A stretch of DNA of 64,000 nt, from NCBI GenBank assembly GCA_015680685.1, contig MNCI01002798.1, positions 1 to 64,000 of the forward strand, given 5' to 3'. Positions 12,131-22,500 of this stretch are shown piece by piece. The notes under the pieces are model-generated. The model was given only the letters and a program-made list of their open reading frames with translations. It had not been told where the DNA came from and did not search any database. The DNA is from Gnetum montanum (lineage: Eukaryota; Streptophyta; Gnetopsida; Gnetales; Gnetaceae). Both the position numbers and the translations under genes were made by a program. Positions within the stretch are counted from its first letter, which is position 1. Each line of letters opens with the position of its first letter.

Positions 12131-12472
12131 GTCACCAGTTTATAGTCTTAGCGAATTATTACAGGTTAGTTTCATGTCATAACCCTTTGGATGGTGCCAA
12201 TTTAGCATCATAGCGGACGATGCATTACTAGTTTATAGTCATAGCAGACTATCAAGAGGCAAACCAGTTTATAGTTTTAGTGGACTTTGGATGCTAGTTT
12301 TACGTCATGGTGGACAAATGTGATAGTTTGGTGTCATACCAGATGGAGTTCTATGGTGTTAGTTTACTGTCATGACGCTAGGACACTCTATGGTGCTAGT
12401 TTCAAGTCATAGCTCCAGGACCATTCTATGGTATTAGTTTTAGGTCATGACTCCAGGACTGTTACGTATGTT
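12131..12472. repeat. Tandem array of about 30-bp units, consensus like CTAGTTTANGTCATAGCGGAC
   Basis: About ten imperfect units of 27-36 bp lie directly downstream of the integrase end. Repeated words are AGTTTATAGTCATAGC, AGTTTTAGGTCATGAC and AGTTTGGTGTCATACC. The same consensus recurs at 21557-21860 and once at about 15977-16025. Tat-type elements are known for hypervariable, satellite-generating 3' regions, which this resembles. Confidence 0.7.
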
Positions 12473-12479
12473 AGGTTGA

Positions 12480-13490
12480 TCAAACATGGTACCATTTCAA
12501 GTACAGGTGATTTGTGGGATTAGCGAACTCATTTCCATCCATGTCAGCAAGTCTGAATGCTCCATTATTGTATGCCTTGGTAACTAAGTAAGGCCCTTCC
12601 CAGCTAGCTAAGAATTTATCTGGATGTTCACGGATGGCCTTAAGGACTAGGTCTCCTTCTTTAATTAAGAGCTTATGCAAATCGTGTTTATGTCATTGCC
12701 GTTGTTGTTTCTGGTACCACTCGATCTGATCAAGTGTTTGTACATGTTCCTTCACCAAATCAAGGTTAGAAATGCACATTTCATTACTTTGGCTTTCATC
12801 GAGGAGGCCTAAGGGAGCTATCTGCAATAAGAGAACCTGTAACTCCAAAGGTAAAACAGCTTCAGATCTGTATATAAGACTATATGGAGTTTTACCTGTA
12901 GGTGTTCGATGTGTTGTTCTATATGCCCATAATGCATAAACTAATTGTTCGTCCCATCACCTCTTGCTCTAATTTAACATCATTTTGAGAACCATGATGA
13001 TAGTTTTGTTTGAAGCCTCCACTTGACCATTGCTTTCTGAGTAGTAAGGTGATGAGAATGCATGTTTAATACCTAGGCTTTCACAGAAGCTTTTAGTATC
13101 TGCACTACTAAACTGTGGTCCATTGTCGGTAACGATGGTCATCGGAATACTGAAATGGGTCATGATGTTTTCTATTATGAAAGTGCAAACGTGTTTAGAA
13201 GTGGTCTTCCTAACGGTAATAGCTTCTACCCATGTTGTGAAATATTCAGTTGTAGTAATAATGAAGCTATGTCCTACGGAGGATGATGGTGTTATCGGTC
13301 CAATTAAGTCTAATCCCCATCTTTGGAATGGCCATGTGATTTGTGTTGTGTGTAATTCATTAGGTAGCACATGTATTAACTTACCATGCCTTTGGCAAAT
13401 GTCACATGTCCTGACCTTGGAAAAGCAATCGTACTGCATGTGTGGCCAGTAGTAGCCTAAGCACCTAATCTTTGTTGTCATTGCTTTGGG
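12480..13490 (-). pseudogene. int: Element B integrase
   Basis: Integrase joins retroelement cDNA to host DNA. The zinc-binding end is visible as CDICQRHG near 13390 (preceded by YWPHMQYDCF). The catalytic core has GLDLIGPI, TDNGPQFSS and ESNGQVEASNKT, giving the D, D and E of the DDE triad in order. The core runs from 13481 to about 12969, and after a stop it continues with YALWAYRTTHRTPTGKTPY. The C-terminal part (12480-12680) includes LVLKAIREHPDKFLASWEGPY, the usual GPY-type module, and ends LKWYHV. Stops near 12960, 12700 and in the HHCC part show it is not intact. Confidence 0.85.
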
Positions 13491-13580
13491 TGCTAAGGTA
13501 TCTCCTATTAATGCATATTGTCAAGAGTATTTTCGCACTGCGTCCTTTTGAGAATTTGTCAAACATTGTGGAGGTTCACC

Positions 13581-14204
13581 TCATAGAAGGTACTCTTTTA
13601 TGTCATCGTACCATTCTATTCTTTCTGTTGTGCTAACGGATGCTATGGGCATCTCATCGAGAGTGTCGGTTATAGGTTCGGCACAATTTGTTATAGAGCT
13701 AGGCAATGTATGGAACATTTTGAGTGTCATGTTTAGGGCTAGTGTAGCAAGTGCATTGGTAATGGTGTTTTCACTTCTAGGGACATGCTGTATATCCACT
13801 TCTACTTGTCGCCTCAGTAGATGCTTGGTCAAATCATAATATGATTGCAAATGGAGAGCCTTACATGCGTAAACTTCTATGACTTTATTAATGACTAACT
13901 ATGAATCACCCCAAACTACAAGGTGTGGAATTCCTGAAGTCAATGCTGCTCGAAGACCTCTTAGAAGACCTTCATATTTTGCCACATTATTGGTACAGGG
14001 AAAGGTTAACTGATAGGCGAAAGGTTGGATTTCTCCGGAGGGGTACATTAAAATGGCTACAGCACTTCCTCCTCGAGAAGTTGCAGCTCCATCAAAATAA
14101 AGGACCACCTCATAGTTATTAGGTATGGTGTCTATAATATTAACATTCTCATTAGGGAATCTAGGATTAATCATTGCTTCATCATGCGTTGGCGAGATGA
14201 TCAA
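13581..14204 (-). pseudogene. aRH: Element B second RNase H (archaeal-type, Tat-lineage hallmark)
   Basis: This extra RNase H follows the ordinary one and is typical of Tat-lineage Ty3/gypsy elements. Motifs are YFDGAATSRGGSAVAIL (first Asp), FPCTNNVAKYEGLLRGL (Glu) and VVWGDS (second Asp). After a short break there is HVPRSENTITNALATLAL, where the last acidic residue of the usual ADALA-type motif is replaced by Asn. The part at 14204-13899 is open; the second part, 13850-13581, is separated by a stop near 13898. Confidence 0.8.
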
Positions 14205-14219
14205 TTGTGTGACTATTGC

Positions 14220-14465
14220 TTAACCTTTTATGGAGGATTGAACAACATAGTGTAACTCAAACTCTACAATCATTGCTTTCCACCTAGCTATCCTAATCGA
14301 TTCATAAATGTTGTTAGTGATGGTGCAAAGTACATTATTTTTGCAAATGATGTGGACTTGATTACAGAAGAGATAATGCTGCCATTTCTTCAAGGAGAAC
14401 ACGAGGGCAAGGCATAATTTCTCCACATCATTGTATCATTGTTCATAGGCAATTCAAGCATGGCT
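14220..14465 (-). pseudogene. RH: Element B RNase H (reverse-transcriptase-linked)
   Basis: RNase H degrades the RNA of the RNA/DNA hybrid during reverse transcription. The sequence MEKLCLALVFSLKKWQHYLF followed by VHIICKNN and RIARWKAMIVEFELHYV is the standard ending of Ty3/gypsy reverse transcriptase-RNase H. It lies between reverse transcriptase and the second RNase H, as expected. A stop at the upstream edge breaks the frame. Confidence 0.8.
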
Positions 14466-14499
14466 TAGGTAATAGACAGGGATCTTGATTCCATCTTTA

Positions 14500-15465
14500 C
14501 ATTTTTGACAAAGCATTGATGCAATGGAAGAATCAGAAGTTGCAAGGTAGATGTAGAAGAGTTTATCGCCCTATGGGGGATAAACTGTTGGCAGTTGAGT
14601 TAGCTCTTGCTTTATGTACTCGAATGCTTCCTGGAACTATTGAGTCCATTGGAAATGCAAATTCTTTCGTAATAGGTGTTTCATGGATCTCAACTTATCC
14701 ATCAGCCTTTCGATAAAGCATAAGTCTACCTTAGAGACCACGTAGTTTGGAAAGGATTTTTGGTGGTTGCATGTTAATTATTACCTTAACTTTATCAAGG
14801 TCTACCTGTATCCCTATTTTAGAGACTATGAAGCCAAGAATTTTGCCTATTTTAACACCAAAGACACACTTCTTTGGATTGAGTCTAAGGTCATATTTGA
14901 GACAATGTTTAAGCACTAGGTCTTGATCTTTTGCATAATGTTTGGTTGTTTTAGATTTAATCATGATATCATCAACATAATCATTGAGCAGACTAAGCAT
15001 GTAATCACTAAATATATATGTCATTGCTCGCTGATATGTAGCACCTGCATTTTTAAGATAAAATGGTATCATCGTATAGCAGAATGTGCCCCAAGGTGTC
15101 ATAAAGGTTGTTCTGAGTTGATGTTCTAGATTGATTCTTATTTGATTGTATCCTAAAAATCCATCTATAAAGGATAATAGTGCATGCCCAGTAGTTATGT
15201 CAATCAGTTGATTGATGCTAGGTAGTGGAAAGTCATCCTTTATAGTGGTTGTGTTGAGATCACAGAAGTCAATGCAGATGTGTATACTACCGTTCTTCTT
15301 AGGGACTACAACAATGTTTGATACCCAATCGGAATAATCAACAACTTAGATGAAACTAGCTTGGTAGATATTTGTGATTTTAGCACAGACTACTAACGCC
15401 ACCTCAAGTCTAATCTTTTGTGCCTTTTGCCTCATCGGTTTGACTTTTGCATCAAGAATGATGTT
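14500..15465 (-). pseudogene. rt: Element B reverse transcriptase
   Basis: RNA-dependent DNA polymerase. The segment 14731-15102 shows MIPFYLKNAGATYQRAM, then NDYVDDIMIKSK with the catalytic YVDD at about 14968-14979. LRLNPKKCVFGVKIGKILGF and KVKVIINMQPPKILSKLRGL follow, all canonical. The N-terminal fingers lie at 15130-15465 with stops. The thumb continues to about 14500 across stops and a frameshift. Confidence 0.87.
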
Positions 15466-15840
15466 CTATTGGACGATTTGAGGGTGTAATCCTGGCATGT
15501 CAGTATATGACCATGCAAATATTTTTATATTCTCTTTCAGTACTTGAGTAATGTCACTGACAAGTTGCGAGCCCAGTAGAGCACTTAATTTCAATGTTCT
15601 ATTTTCACCATTGGATGTAATAATGGGGACTTTAACAAGAGGGTCTTCAATGATATTATCAGGCTCTAGATCTAAATTCTTAGTCACATTTTTAGGCCAA
15701 TCTAATGTCTCCTGAGTGGAAGCTATTAAGTTAGTATAAGCGGATGGGTCTAGATCCAAGGATTCTAGATTGATTGCTCTTTTTACCTCCCCGTATGGTT
15801 CACTGAGCAACAATGTTGAAAGGATATTCTTGGTGGGCAA
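15466..15840 (-). pseudogene. Element B linker between protease and reverse transcriptase
   Basis: This open segment of about 124 codons ends with VLKENIKIFAWSYTDMPGLHP, the pattern that precedes reverse transcriptase in Tat/Ogre polyproteins. It defines the upstream edge of the pol part. Immediately upstream the coding sequence stops and the sequence becomes non-coding on this strand for about 6 kb. Confidence 0.75.
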
Positions 15841-16180
15841 GTGTTTGCTCCTGCCAATTTAAACTAGGAGCGAAGTAACTGACATCTACTTGATGAAGAA
15901 GTTGTTAAATGTAATCGGGCATCGGGTAATTAATCTATGTACTAACAAAATTGCAGAACGTAGCAATAGTCATGGAAGTTTTAGGCCATACCGGGCCAGT
16001 AATATTCATGTCAATTTGTCATTTTGGATGAGTGTATAGAGCATTGTTGATTTCTATATTTTGTGTGAACAATAAGTTTATAGGGTTTTAAAGTCTTATG
16101 GATTTTTATGCACATCATTATGTATTTTTAAAATGTTTATATATATGTTGATTTTACCCTTTCTCCCTTCCCCCCCACCA
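15841..16180. other. Left edge of the antisense insert in element B
   Basis: Non-coding. It contains one unit of the roughly 30-bp repeat (TTTTAGGCCATACCGGGCCA at about 15978-16000) and ends in a pyrimidine stretch with C8 that runs into the assembly gap. Confidence 0.5.
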
Positions 16181-16510
16181 NNNNNNNNNNNNNNNNNNNN
16201 NNNNNNNNNNNNNNNNNNNNNNNNNNNNNNNNNNNNNNNNNNNNNNNNNNNNNNNNNNNNNNNNNNNNNNNNNNNNNNNNNNNNNNNNNNNNNNNNNNNN
16301 NNNNNNNNNNNNNNNNNNNNNNNNNNNNNNNNNNNNNNNNNNNNNNNNNNNNNNNNNNNNNNNNNNNNNNNNNNNNNNNNNNNNNNNNNNNNNNNNNNNN
16401 NNNNNNNNNNNNNNNNNNNNNNNNNNNNNNNNNNNNNNNNNNNNNNNNNNNNNNNNNNNNNNNNNNNNNNNNNNNNNNNNNNNNNNNNNNNNNNNNNNNN
16501 NNNNNNNNNN
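16181..16510. other. Assembly gap (330 N)
   Basis: Runs of N replace the sequence. The left side is a C-rich homopolymer and the right side a repeat region, so a collapsed or unreadable repeat is likely. Any reading frames across it are artefacts. Confidence 0.99.
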
Positions 16511-16681
16511 CACACAATGTTAGCTAGGATAGCATGGTTTCTCATGTCTATTTTTTTCTACCGCATGTTCAGTGCAATTTCAAATTATTTTGGGAATTCA
16601 GGGTTTGTTTCTGGGGTTTGTGCCTTGCTGTATTTTTGGGCAAGTTATTATTTTTTTGTGTTTTGTTTTCATTTTGCATAC

Positions 16682-17122
16682 AAGATGAGTGCAGCGTGAG
16701 TGCCAGGGCTTCTTGGACAGCGTGAGCGCAAGGCAGCATGACTGCTAAGGCTTCATGGTCAGCGTGAGTTGCGTCAGCACTAAGGAAACTCCAGTGTGAG
16801 TCCTAGGCAAGAAACCCCAACATGAGTGCCTAGGAGACAGACAGCATGAGTGCGTTGTAGGAAGGCCTCAGCATGAGTGCCAGGGATGCCCAGCATGAGT
16901 TATTCAAGTAGGCTCCAACGTGAGTGCTAGGGATGCCCAACATGAGTTGTTCAGGAAGGAAACCCTAGCATGAGTGCCTGGGAGATAGATAGCATGAGTG
17001 CATTGTAGGCAGGCCTCAGCATGAGCACCAGGGACACCCAGCATCAGTTGCTCAGGTAGGCCCTAGTGTGAGTGCCAGGGACACCCAACATGAGTTTCCT
17101 GGGAACAACCACAACGTGAGTC
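16682..17122. repeat. Array of AGCATGAGTGCCAGGGA-type repeats
   Basis: Roughly 15 imperfect copies of CAGCGTGAGTGC/CAGCATGAGTGCC, spaced 20-60 bp, lie upstream of the antisense gene. The core octamer AGCGTGAG, or its decayed form AGCATGAG, is also clustered in the B LTR (10200-10830) and beside the primer-binding site (25555-25725). Confidence 0.75.
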
Positions 17123-17469
17123 CCCTGGGTGTCCTCCCATGGGCAGTGTTTCCTTTTGTTGGCGTTTCTTTTCTTTTTGTCTTTGATATGTTTTTCCTTG
17201 TTTGACCCATGTACAGGCCATGGTAATTCATTTTTTGCTAAGTTCAGTGTCCACTACGTTTTGATTTTATGTTGCTTGTAATAAACTATTTTGTGAAAAA
17301 TTTCAATGTACCCCAACGAGCGTTAAATACACCAAATAAATAATGATGTCCTTATCTCATGGTTCTTGGTTTATTTAAATGTTTGTTTATGTGTGTTCTT
17401 GGTTTATGTGATTTCATAGTATTTTTAGCACTTAGACTCTTTACTTACCTAAGGTTTTGGTTGTATGCA

Positions 17470-20400
17470 GGGGGCCTAAACCTTCTCTCCTTGTGGTTGA
17501 GCTTGTTGGTGTACTTGCTTGGTTTGGCCCCTTTACACTGGACATACCTCCTTATGACATGCACATTTGGCCTCACGTGATATGGTTCCATCTCGATGTT
17601 GATTCATTTTTTTCATTCATTTTGCAAAATTTCAACGTAGATATATGGTCTCATTTAAGTGAGCAGTTGGCTCGTGATATCGTTGAAACCATGTTGCCTG
17701 GATCCACACAAGACATGCTTGCCTTCATTACTAACATAGATGAAGGAATTTTTACAGTTGAGGGAGGTCCTCCTAAGGGTCCTAGATCTACTCGTCCCTT
17801 AACTCATGTATGGGAACTGCCTACTTGTAGCCATTATAATAGCAGCAACACACTTTTTCTAGCCTTCCATGTACACACTCTATTCTAGAACTCACCTAGG
17901 ACAGTGTATAGAGTGGAAAATTATGCTCTTTTGTGCTCTACTTAAATTTTGATTCTTTTAAAATTATATCGTTGTATATGCATAAATATTCTTTTTCTAT
18001 TCAGGCCTCATTTTGATGAGAATGGGATGCATGATGATGACGATGGGCTTACCTTAGTGCGCACAGCATTGGAGGCATTCATGATGGACCCCATTATTTG
18101 TGCTACGATACTAAACCAGACAAGAGGTGCCATTGTCGACTACCATAGGCAATTTTCAAGGGCTTTTGAACGCTGTCAAGTTCATGGTTGGTTGCATGAG
18201 GATTAGTCCCCAAATGGGCCAATTCTTCCTCAAAGAGTTGATCCTGCACCTAATCCACCTACACCATCTACTAACGGTAAATGATCATATTCTAGACTCC
18301 ATTTTCTTTTTCTTGTATCATCGTGTACTATGTTTTTTACCTTTCGCTCTATGTTTGTCCTATAGTGGTCATCTCTTTTGATGAAATTACCATCGTATCA
18401 GGGTGTACTGAGGCCACTCTTTTCATGAAATATGGAGAGACAGAATATTCACAACAATGGTTGCAGACGAAGGACTCTGAGTTGGTCATCAGCCATCTTA
18501 CTTGTGTGGGTTTGATGGACTTGTTTACTACTCTAACTCCTAATATCCCTACTACTAAAATCATTACCATTGTTGATTCTTTTAGTAGTGATGCTTCTCA
18601 TTTCACTACGCGAGTTCGAGGAGTGAAGGTATCTTTCCACTTAACTACTGAGTTCCTTTCCGATCTCTTTAGCATGCCTATGGATGGTACCAGAGTGGTA
18701 GTAGATAAGTGACTAAAGAAAGCCAAATCATAAAGGAGCTTGAAGATTGGTTAGGTGTCTCTCGGGGTCCCAAAGGTTTTGCCATGTAAGATGATACTCG
18801 ATCAATAGAGGTGAACTTCTTATTCCCTCTCTTTCAGGCATGGGCATTCCCTAAATCTCTTTCTCAAGGAAGAAACCTTAGGATCAAGTTCACACGTGTC
18901 ATATGTGCAGTCCTAGAGACGGGCATGCATTATAACTAGGCACAATTTCTTGAATCTGGCTTTCATGGAGAGATTGTCAGATTACACTCAAACATCAATG
19001 AGAAATCCCACTTCACATTCACCTTCTTCACAGGGTACCTACGTAGGTTTGCTAAGTTCCTAGTAGTTTATGGTGATAACCATTATATTTTAAGGGATTG
19101 TTCACAACTATCTTGCCCTTGGATTTGACATTTTTTAGCACCACTAGATATCAGGACCCACACAAAGGCATCGAAGCTTCAGTGTCCATTACTACTGGGG
19201 GTGCAACTAGTCGTTCCCATGATTCCCAAGATAGCTTGGAATTGGAACCACCTATATTGCACACGTCTATAAAATGGGCTAAACATCTGATGTATGAGAC
19301 CGTCAGGAGATCCAGGATGAAGGTGAAGAGAAATGAACACCCAAGGGAACCTACCCTAGAGGTGAGACCACCAAGAGAAAAGAGGATCCATTTCATATTG
19401 CCAATAGAGGGTAAGTATTTTTATTTTATTGCTATATATATATTGCATTTTAGTTTATATTTTTATTAAACATACGTATATGCTATGTCATACTAACTCT
19501 AGGATTCTAGTGTTATCAGAGGAAAGTCCTGGGAGGGAGAGAGAAGCCTTGGCCCCGATGGTTGAACCAAAAGTGGTCGTCACAGGGCCAGAGGAAGAAG
19601 GAAAGGAGGGGGGAGAAGCAATTGAGGAACCTCCTATCTCATAAGAGGAAGATGTAACAAGCATCATGGGGATGAAGCTTGCAGAGGATTTGGATGCACT
19701 TAAGCATTCAAGTGATGAGAGAGGTGTCTTTGATGGTTTCTTCGATGGATCTTTGCAACTTGGTGATCCACCCAAGCTGACTAGCAAAGGGCTTTTTAGT
19801 ATGTTCTTTTTAGCTCGATCCACATTTTTGTACCCTTTTACTTTTATATGTTATTTTTGATTATCTTGATTATTCCTAGCATCAGAGGTGGATGCTAAGA
19901 TTTCTTAGGCACATACATCCCAAGCGGAGGTGTCAGGGTCACAGGCCCCAATTGAAGTGACCTCCCATGCTTGTCCCACATCAACTGACCAGTTAAGGCC
20001 ATGGCCTGAGATGCCTAGTAAAATTGACTTTATCACAAGCATCGTTAATGATGTGGTCGCTTGCCTATAACAAGCTCATCTAGAACTAGGTATGTGTATG
20101 TTACGTATTCTACTAAGTGTTTGGGTTTATTGTGTTTCTTTGCGTTTGTTGTTGACTATAGCTGATCCATGTGTGCGGTACTTATACCTGTAGGCACCAA
20201 GCTCCAATGTGATCCTTCTAAGACTACTCATATTGATGCCCTCCCTAAATTACCAAGGAATATTGAGCAAGTCCCTAGAAAGGTTTACGATGTAGTTTCC
20301 AGTTGCGTCATACAAAATGCTAAGTCTCTCTGGACTTGTAGGCATTTAGTTGAGTATCTATGGGACAAGGTGCACTCATTAAAGGAAGCACTAGCAAAGG

Positions 20401-20939
20401 AGAGAGAGGAGAAGATGGATCTCCAATCTCATTATTATTTTTCTGCTACTAGGCTGCTTGGTGATAGTACTTGGTGCACATCTGAGATCACCTATGCATG
20501 TTACTAGATAATTTTGAACAACAAAGTGTAGGCGACATGGAATTTAGCTGAATAAAGGGCACAAATGGATTTGGTAGATAGAAAATGTCATGATTGGAAA
20601 TCCTTTGCTGCTAAAGTACAAAAGTGGGGTCAACACCAAAAGAATCATAAGCATCAGTACAAGAAATGGTTAAAGGACGAGTCAGTTGAACATCGCTAGA
20701 TGGAAATGTTCATTGATGGGCTAGGCTTGCGTCTTGCTTATGATAGGTTTGCTGAGTGCACCAAGGTGGAGGGATCTCCTGAGAGAACCATTACCACCAC
20801 TTCTGGGAAGGCTTCAACAGGCATGTTCTCTCTTGAGCACCCTACCTCAACCTTGGTGGACAAGGGTAAGACCTTGGCTGGTATTAATCTTGGCCTAGAG
20901 GAGGATTGGGCAAATGTGCCCGAGCAGGAGATTCTATGA
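17470..20939 (+). pseudogene. Intron-bearing antisense gene inside element B
   Basis: A multi-exon gene of unknown function, opposite to the host element. Probable exons start after acceptors at 17469, 18004, 18365, 19502, about 19880 and 20161. Donors include 18277 (GTAAAT), 19411 (GTAAGT) and 20090 (GTATGT). The 18276/18366 junction is phase 1 on both sides and restores the frame. The protein includes RVRGVKVSFHLTTEFLSDLF, a Gly/Pro/acidic linker (TGPEEEGKEG), a probable coiled coil (WDKVHSLKEALAKEREEKMD) and ends VPEQEIL before a stop at 20937-20939. The RG-V-x-F...L...P pattern resembles the extra ORF of element A and plant-transposon-associated domains; this is inference. A few in-frame stops (near 18205, 18715, 18787, 18937) and one frameshift mark decay. 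It may be an antisense additional ORF of the element family or a captured host gene. Confidence 0.6.
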
Positions 20940-21556
20940 TGTTTGGAGGCCAGTTTAAGGCCCTCCTCACTTGTGAGTGTTTTATTATGGAACTTATTTT
21001 TGTATAGTTTTATTATTTTTATTGTTAGTATTACTATTTTTCTTGGTTTTTGCATTCATGAGTTGCTTTATTACTCATACTTTTTTTTTTGTTTTTTGTT
21101 CTGTTATATGAACATGTTAATGATGGAGCTGGCCCTAGTGGAGCGAGAGCAGATGATGAAGAGGATTTTGGGGACCAACCCCCTCCATCAGCTTACTGTT
21201 AATCGGGCTTTAGCTATTAAATGTTTTGGATTTTTGGATGTTTAATAGAAATACATGATGGACAAATGTAAAAATATGGACCTAATTATGGCATAATGTG
21301 TTGGAATTTTATTATGATATTGATGTTTAGTATTTTTTTTTTATTTTTATATGTTTTCTCTTTTTTATTTGTTTTCTCAAGTATTATCATGAACATATGC
21401 GTGTAGCTGAATGTAAAATGAGAGGAAAAAATGTAAATCAAATATTTGTAAAAAAACAGGAAAGTAATGAGAAGGCATGAATCAAAATTGCAACTTGTAA
21501 TATGTAAATAAAAATTTAACGTAACGAAACAAGAGTTTGTGAATTTGTAACATGCT
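20940..21556. other. Non-coding stretch after the antisense gene
   Basis: T-rich sequence with poly-T runs (21075-21090, 21330-21350). A short open piece at 21120-21245 ends near the word CGGGCTTTAGCTATTAAATG. No conserved motif is seen. Confidence 0.5.
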
Positions 21557-21860
21557 AAGCTCTAGTTTAAAGCTATTTCGGGCTATGTACATCAGTTTAA
21601 AGTCATGATGGACTGTCACATCTGTGTTAAAGAAAAAAAGATCACCATTTTTAGGCCATAGTGGGCCAAAAGAAATAACATTTTTAGGGAGCTTTAAAAA
21701 GGACTGACCATTTCTAACCGTCACTAGTTTAATGTCATTACGGATGTTTGTTGGCAATTTAACATCGTACCAGACGGTTGGTAGTTTAACGTCATTCTGG
21801 ACGCTTGGGGGTAGTTCGCCCTAACCATTGAGTTACTTTTTAATCTTTTGTAGTCTAACG
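21557..21860. repeat. Second tandem array with the AGTTTAANGTCAT consensus
   Basis: Six or seven units such as AGTTTAATGTCATTACGGA, AATTTAACATCGTACCAGAC and AGTTTAACGTCATTCTGGAC. The consensus is the same as in the array at 12131-12472. It lies between the antisense gene and the protease of element B. Confidence 0.7.
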
Positions 21861-22059
21861 TGAGGTGTAGGGCATGTAGGCACAATCTTATACTCACCTT
21901 CCCCTTCACTAGTGATGTCAAAGGGTAATTCTAACCAAGAGATGTCAGTGAGAATGGCTCCTGTGCTTGTGTTGTCTAGTGCTTCCTTAGTTTCAGTAAG
22001 ATCATGAGTTAACATTTGGTTCATGTCTTGAAGTATGCTCATGGTTCCTTGTTTAGGCT

Positions 22060-22500
22060 CAGAGAACTCAATTTATGACCCTTGATCCATTCCCAAGTAC
22101 GAGGAAGTGAGTGATGTTGTCGTATCTCCATATATGATGATTTCACCACCCGCATAAGGTAGGTGGATCTCTTGATGGATTGGTGAGGATACGGCTCTAA
22201 GTTGAGCTAGCCAAGAACGTCCTAGAATCAGATTGAATCCCAGCATTTCATCAACTACTACGAATTCATACGATGTTGGGAACTAGTCCCCTGCTACGAA
22301 TTCCAATGTAACCATGCCTTTTACTCTGACATGGGAACCACTGAAGGATTTTAAGAAAGAAGTTATTGTGGGCTATATTTGCTCTATAAGCCCTAGTTTT
22401 TTGATGACAGGGAATGCTATCACATTCATTGTTGCACAATCATTGACATGCACCCTACATATCTTGAAATGGTTGACTTGTATTGTTATGAACATAGAGG
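22060..22500 (-). pseudogene. pro: Element B protease
   Basis: A retropepsin-type aspartic protease that cleaves the polyprotein. The active-site region reads NDCATMNVIAFPVIKKLGL, where Tat-type proteases have a D-x-G/A-S-like loop. The downstream landmark FNLILGRSWLAQL matches the usual LGR-x-W motif, followed by HQEIHLPY. Two stops interrupt it. It lies directly after gag in the same orientation. Confidence 0.7.

Noticed and set aside
16096-16699. Long open frames on both strands across the gap
   Set aside because: They consist almost wholly of N and are artefacts of the 330-base gap.
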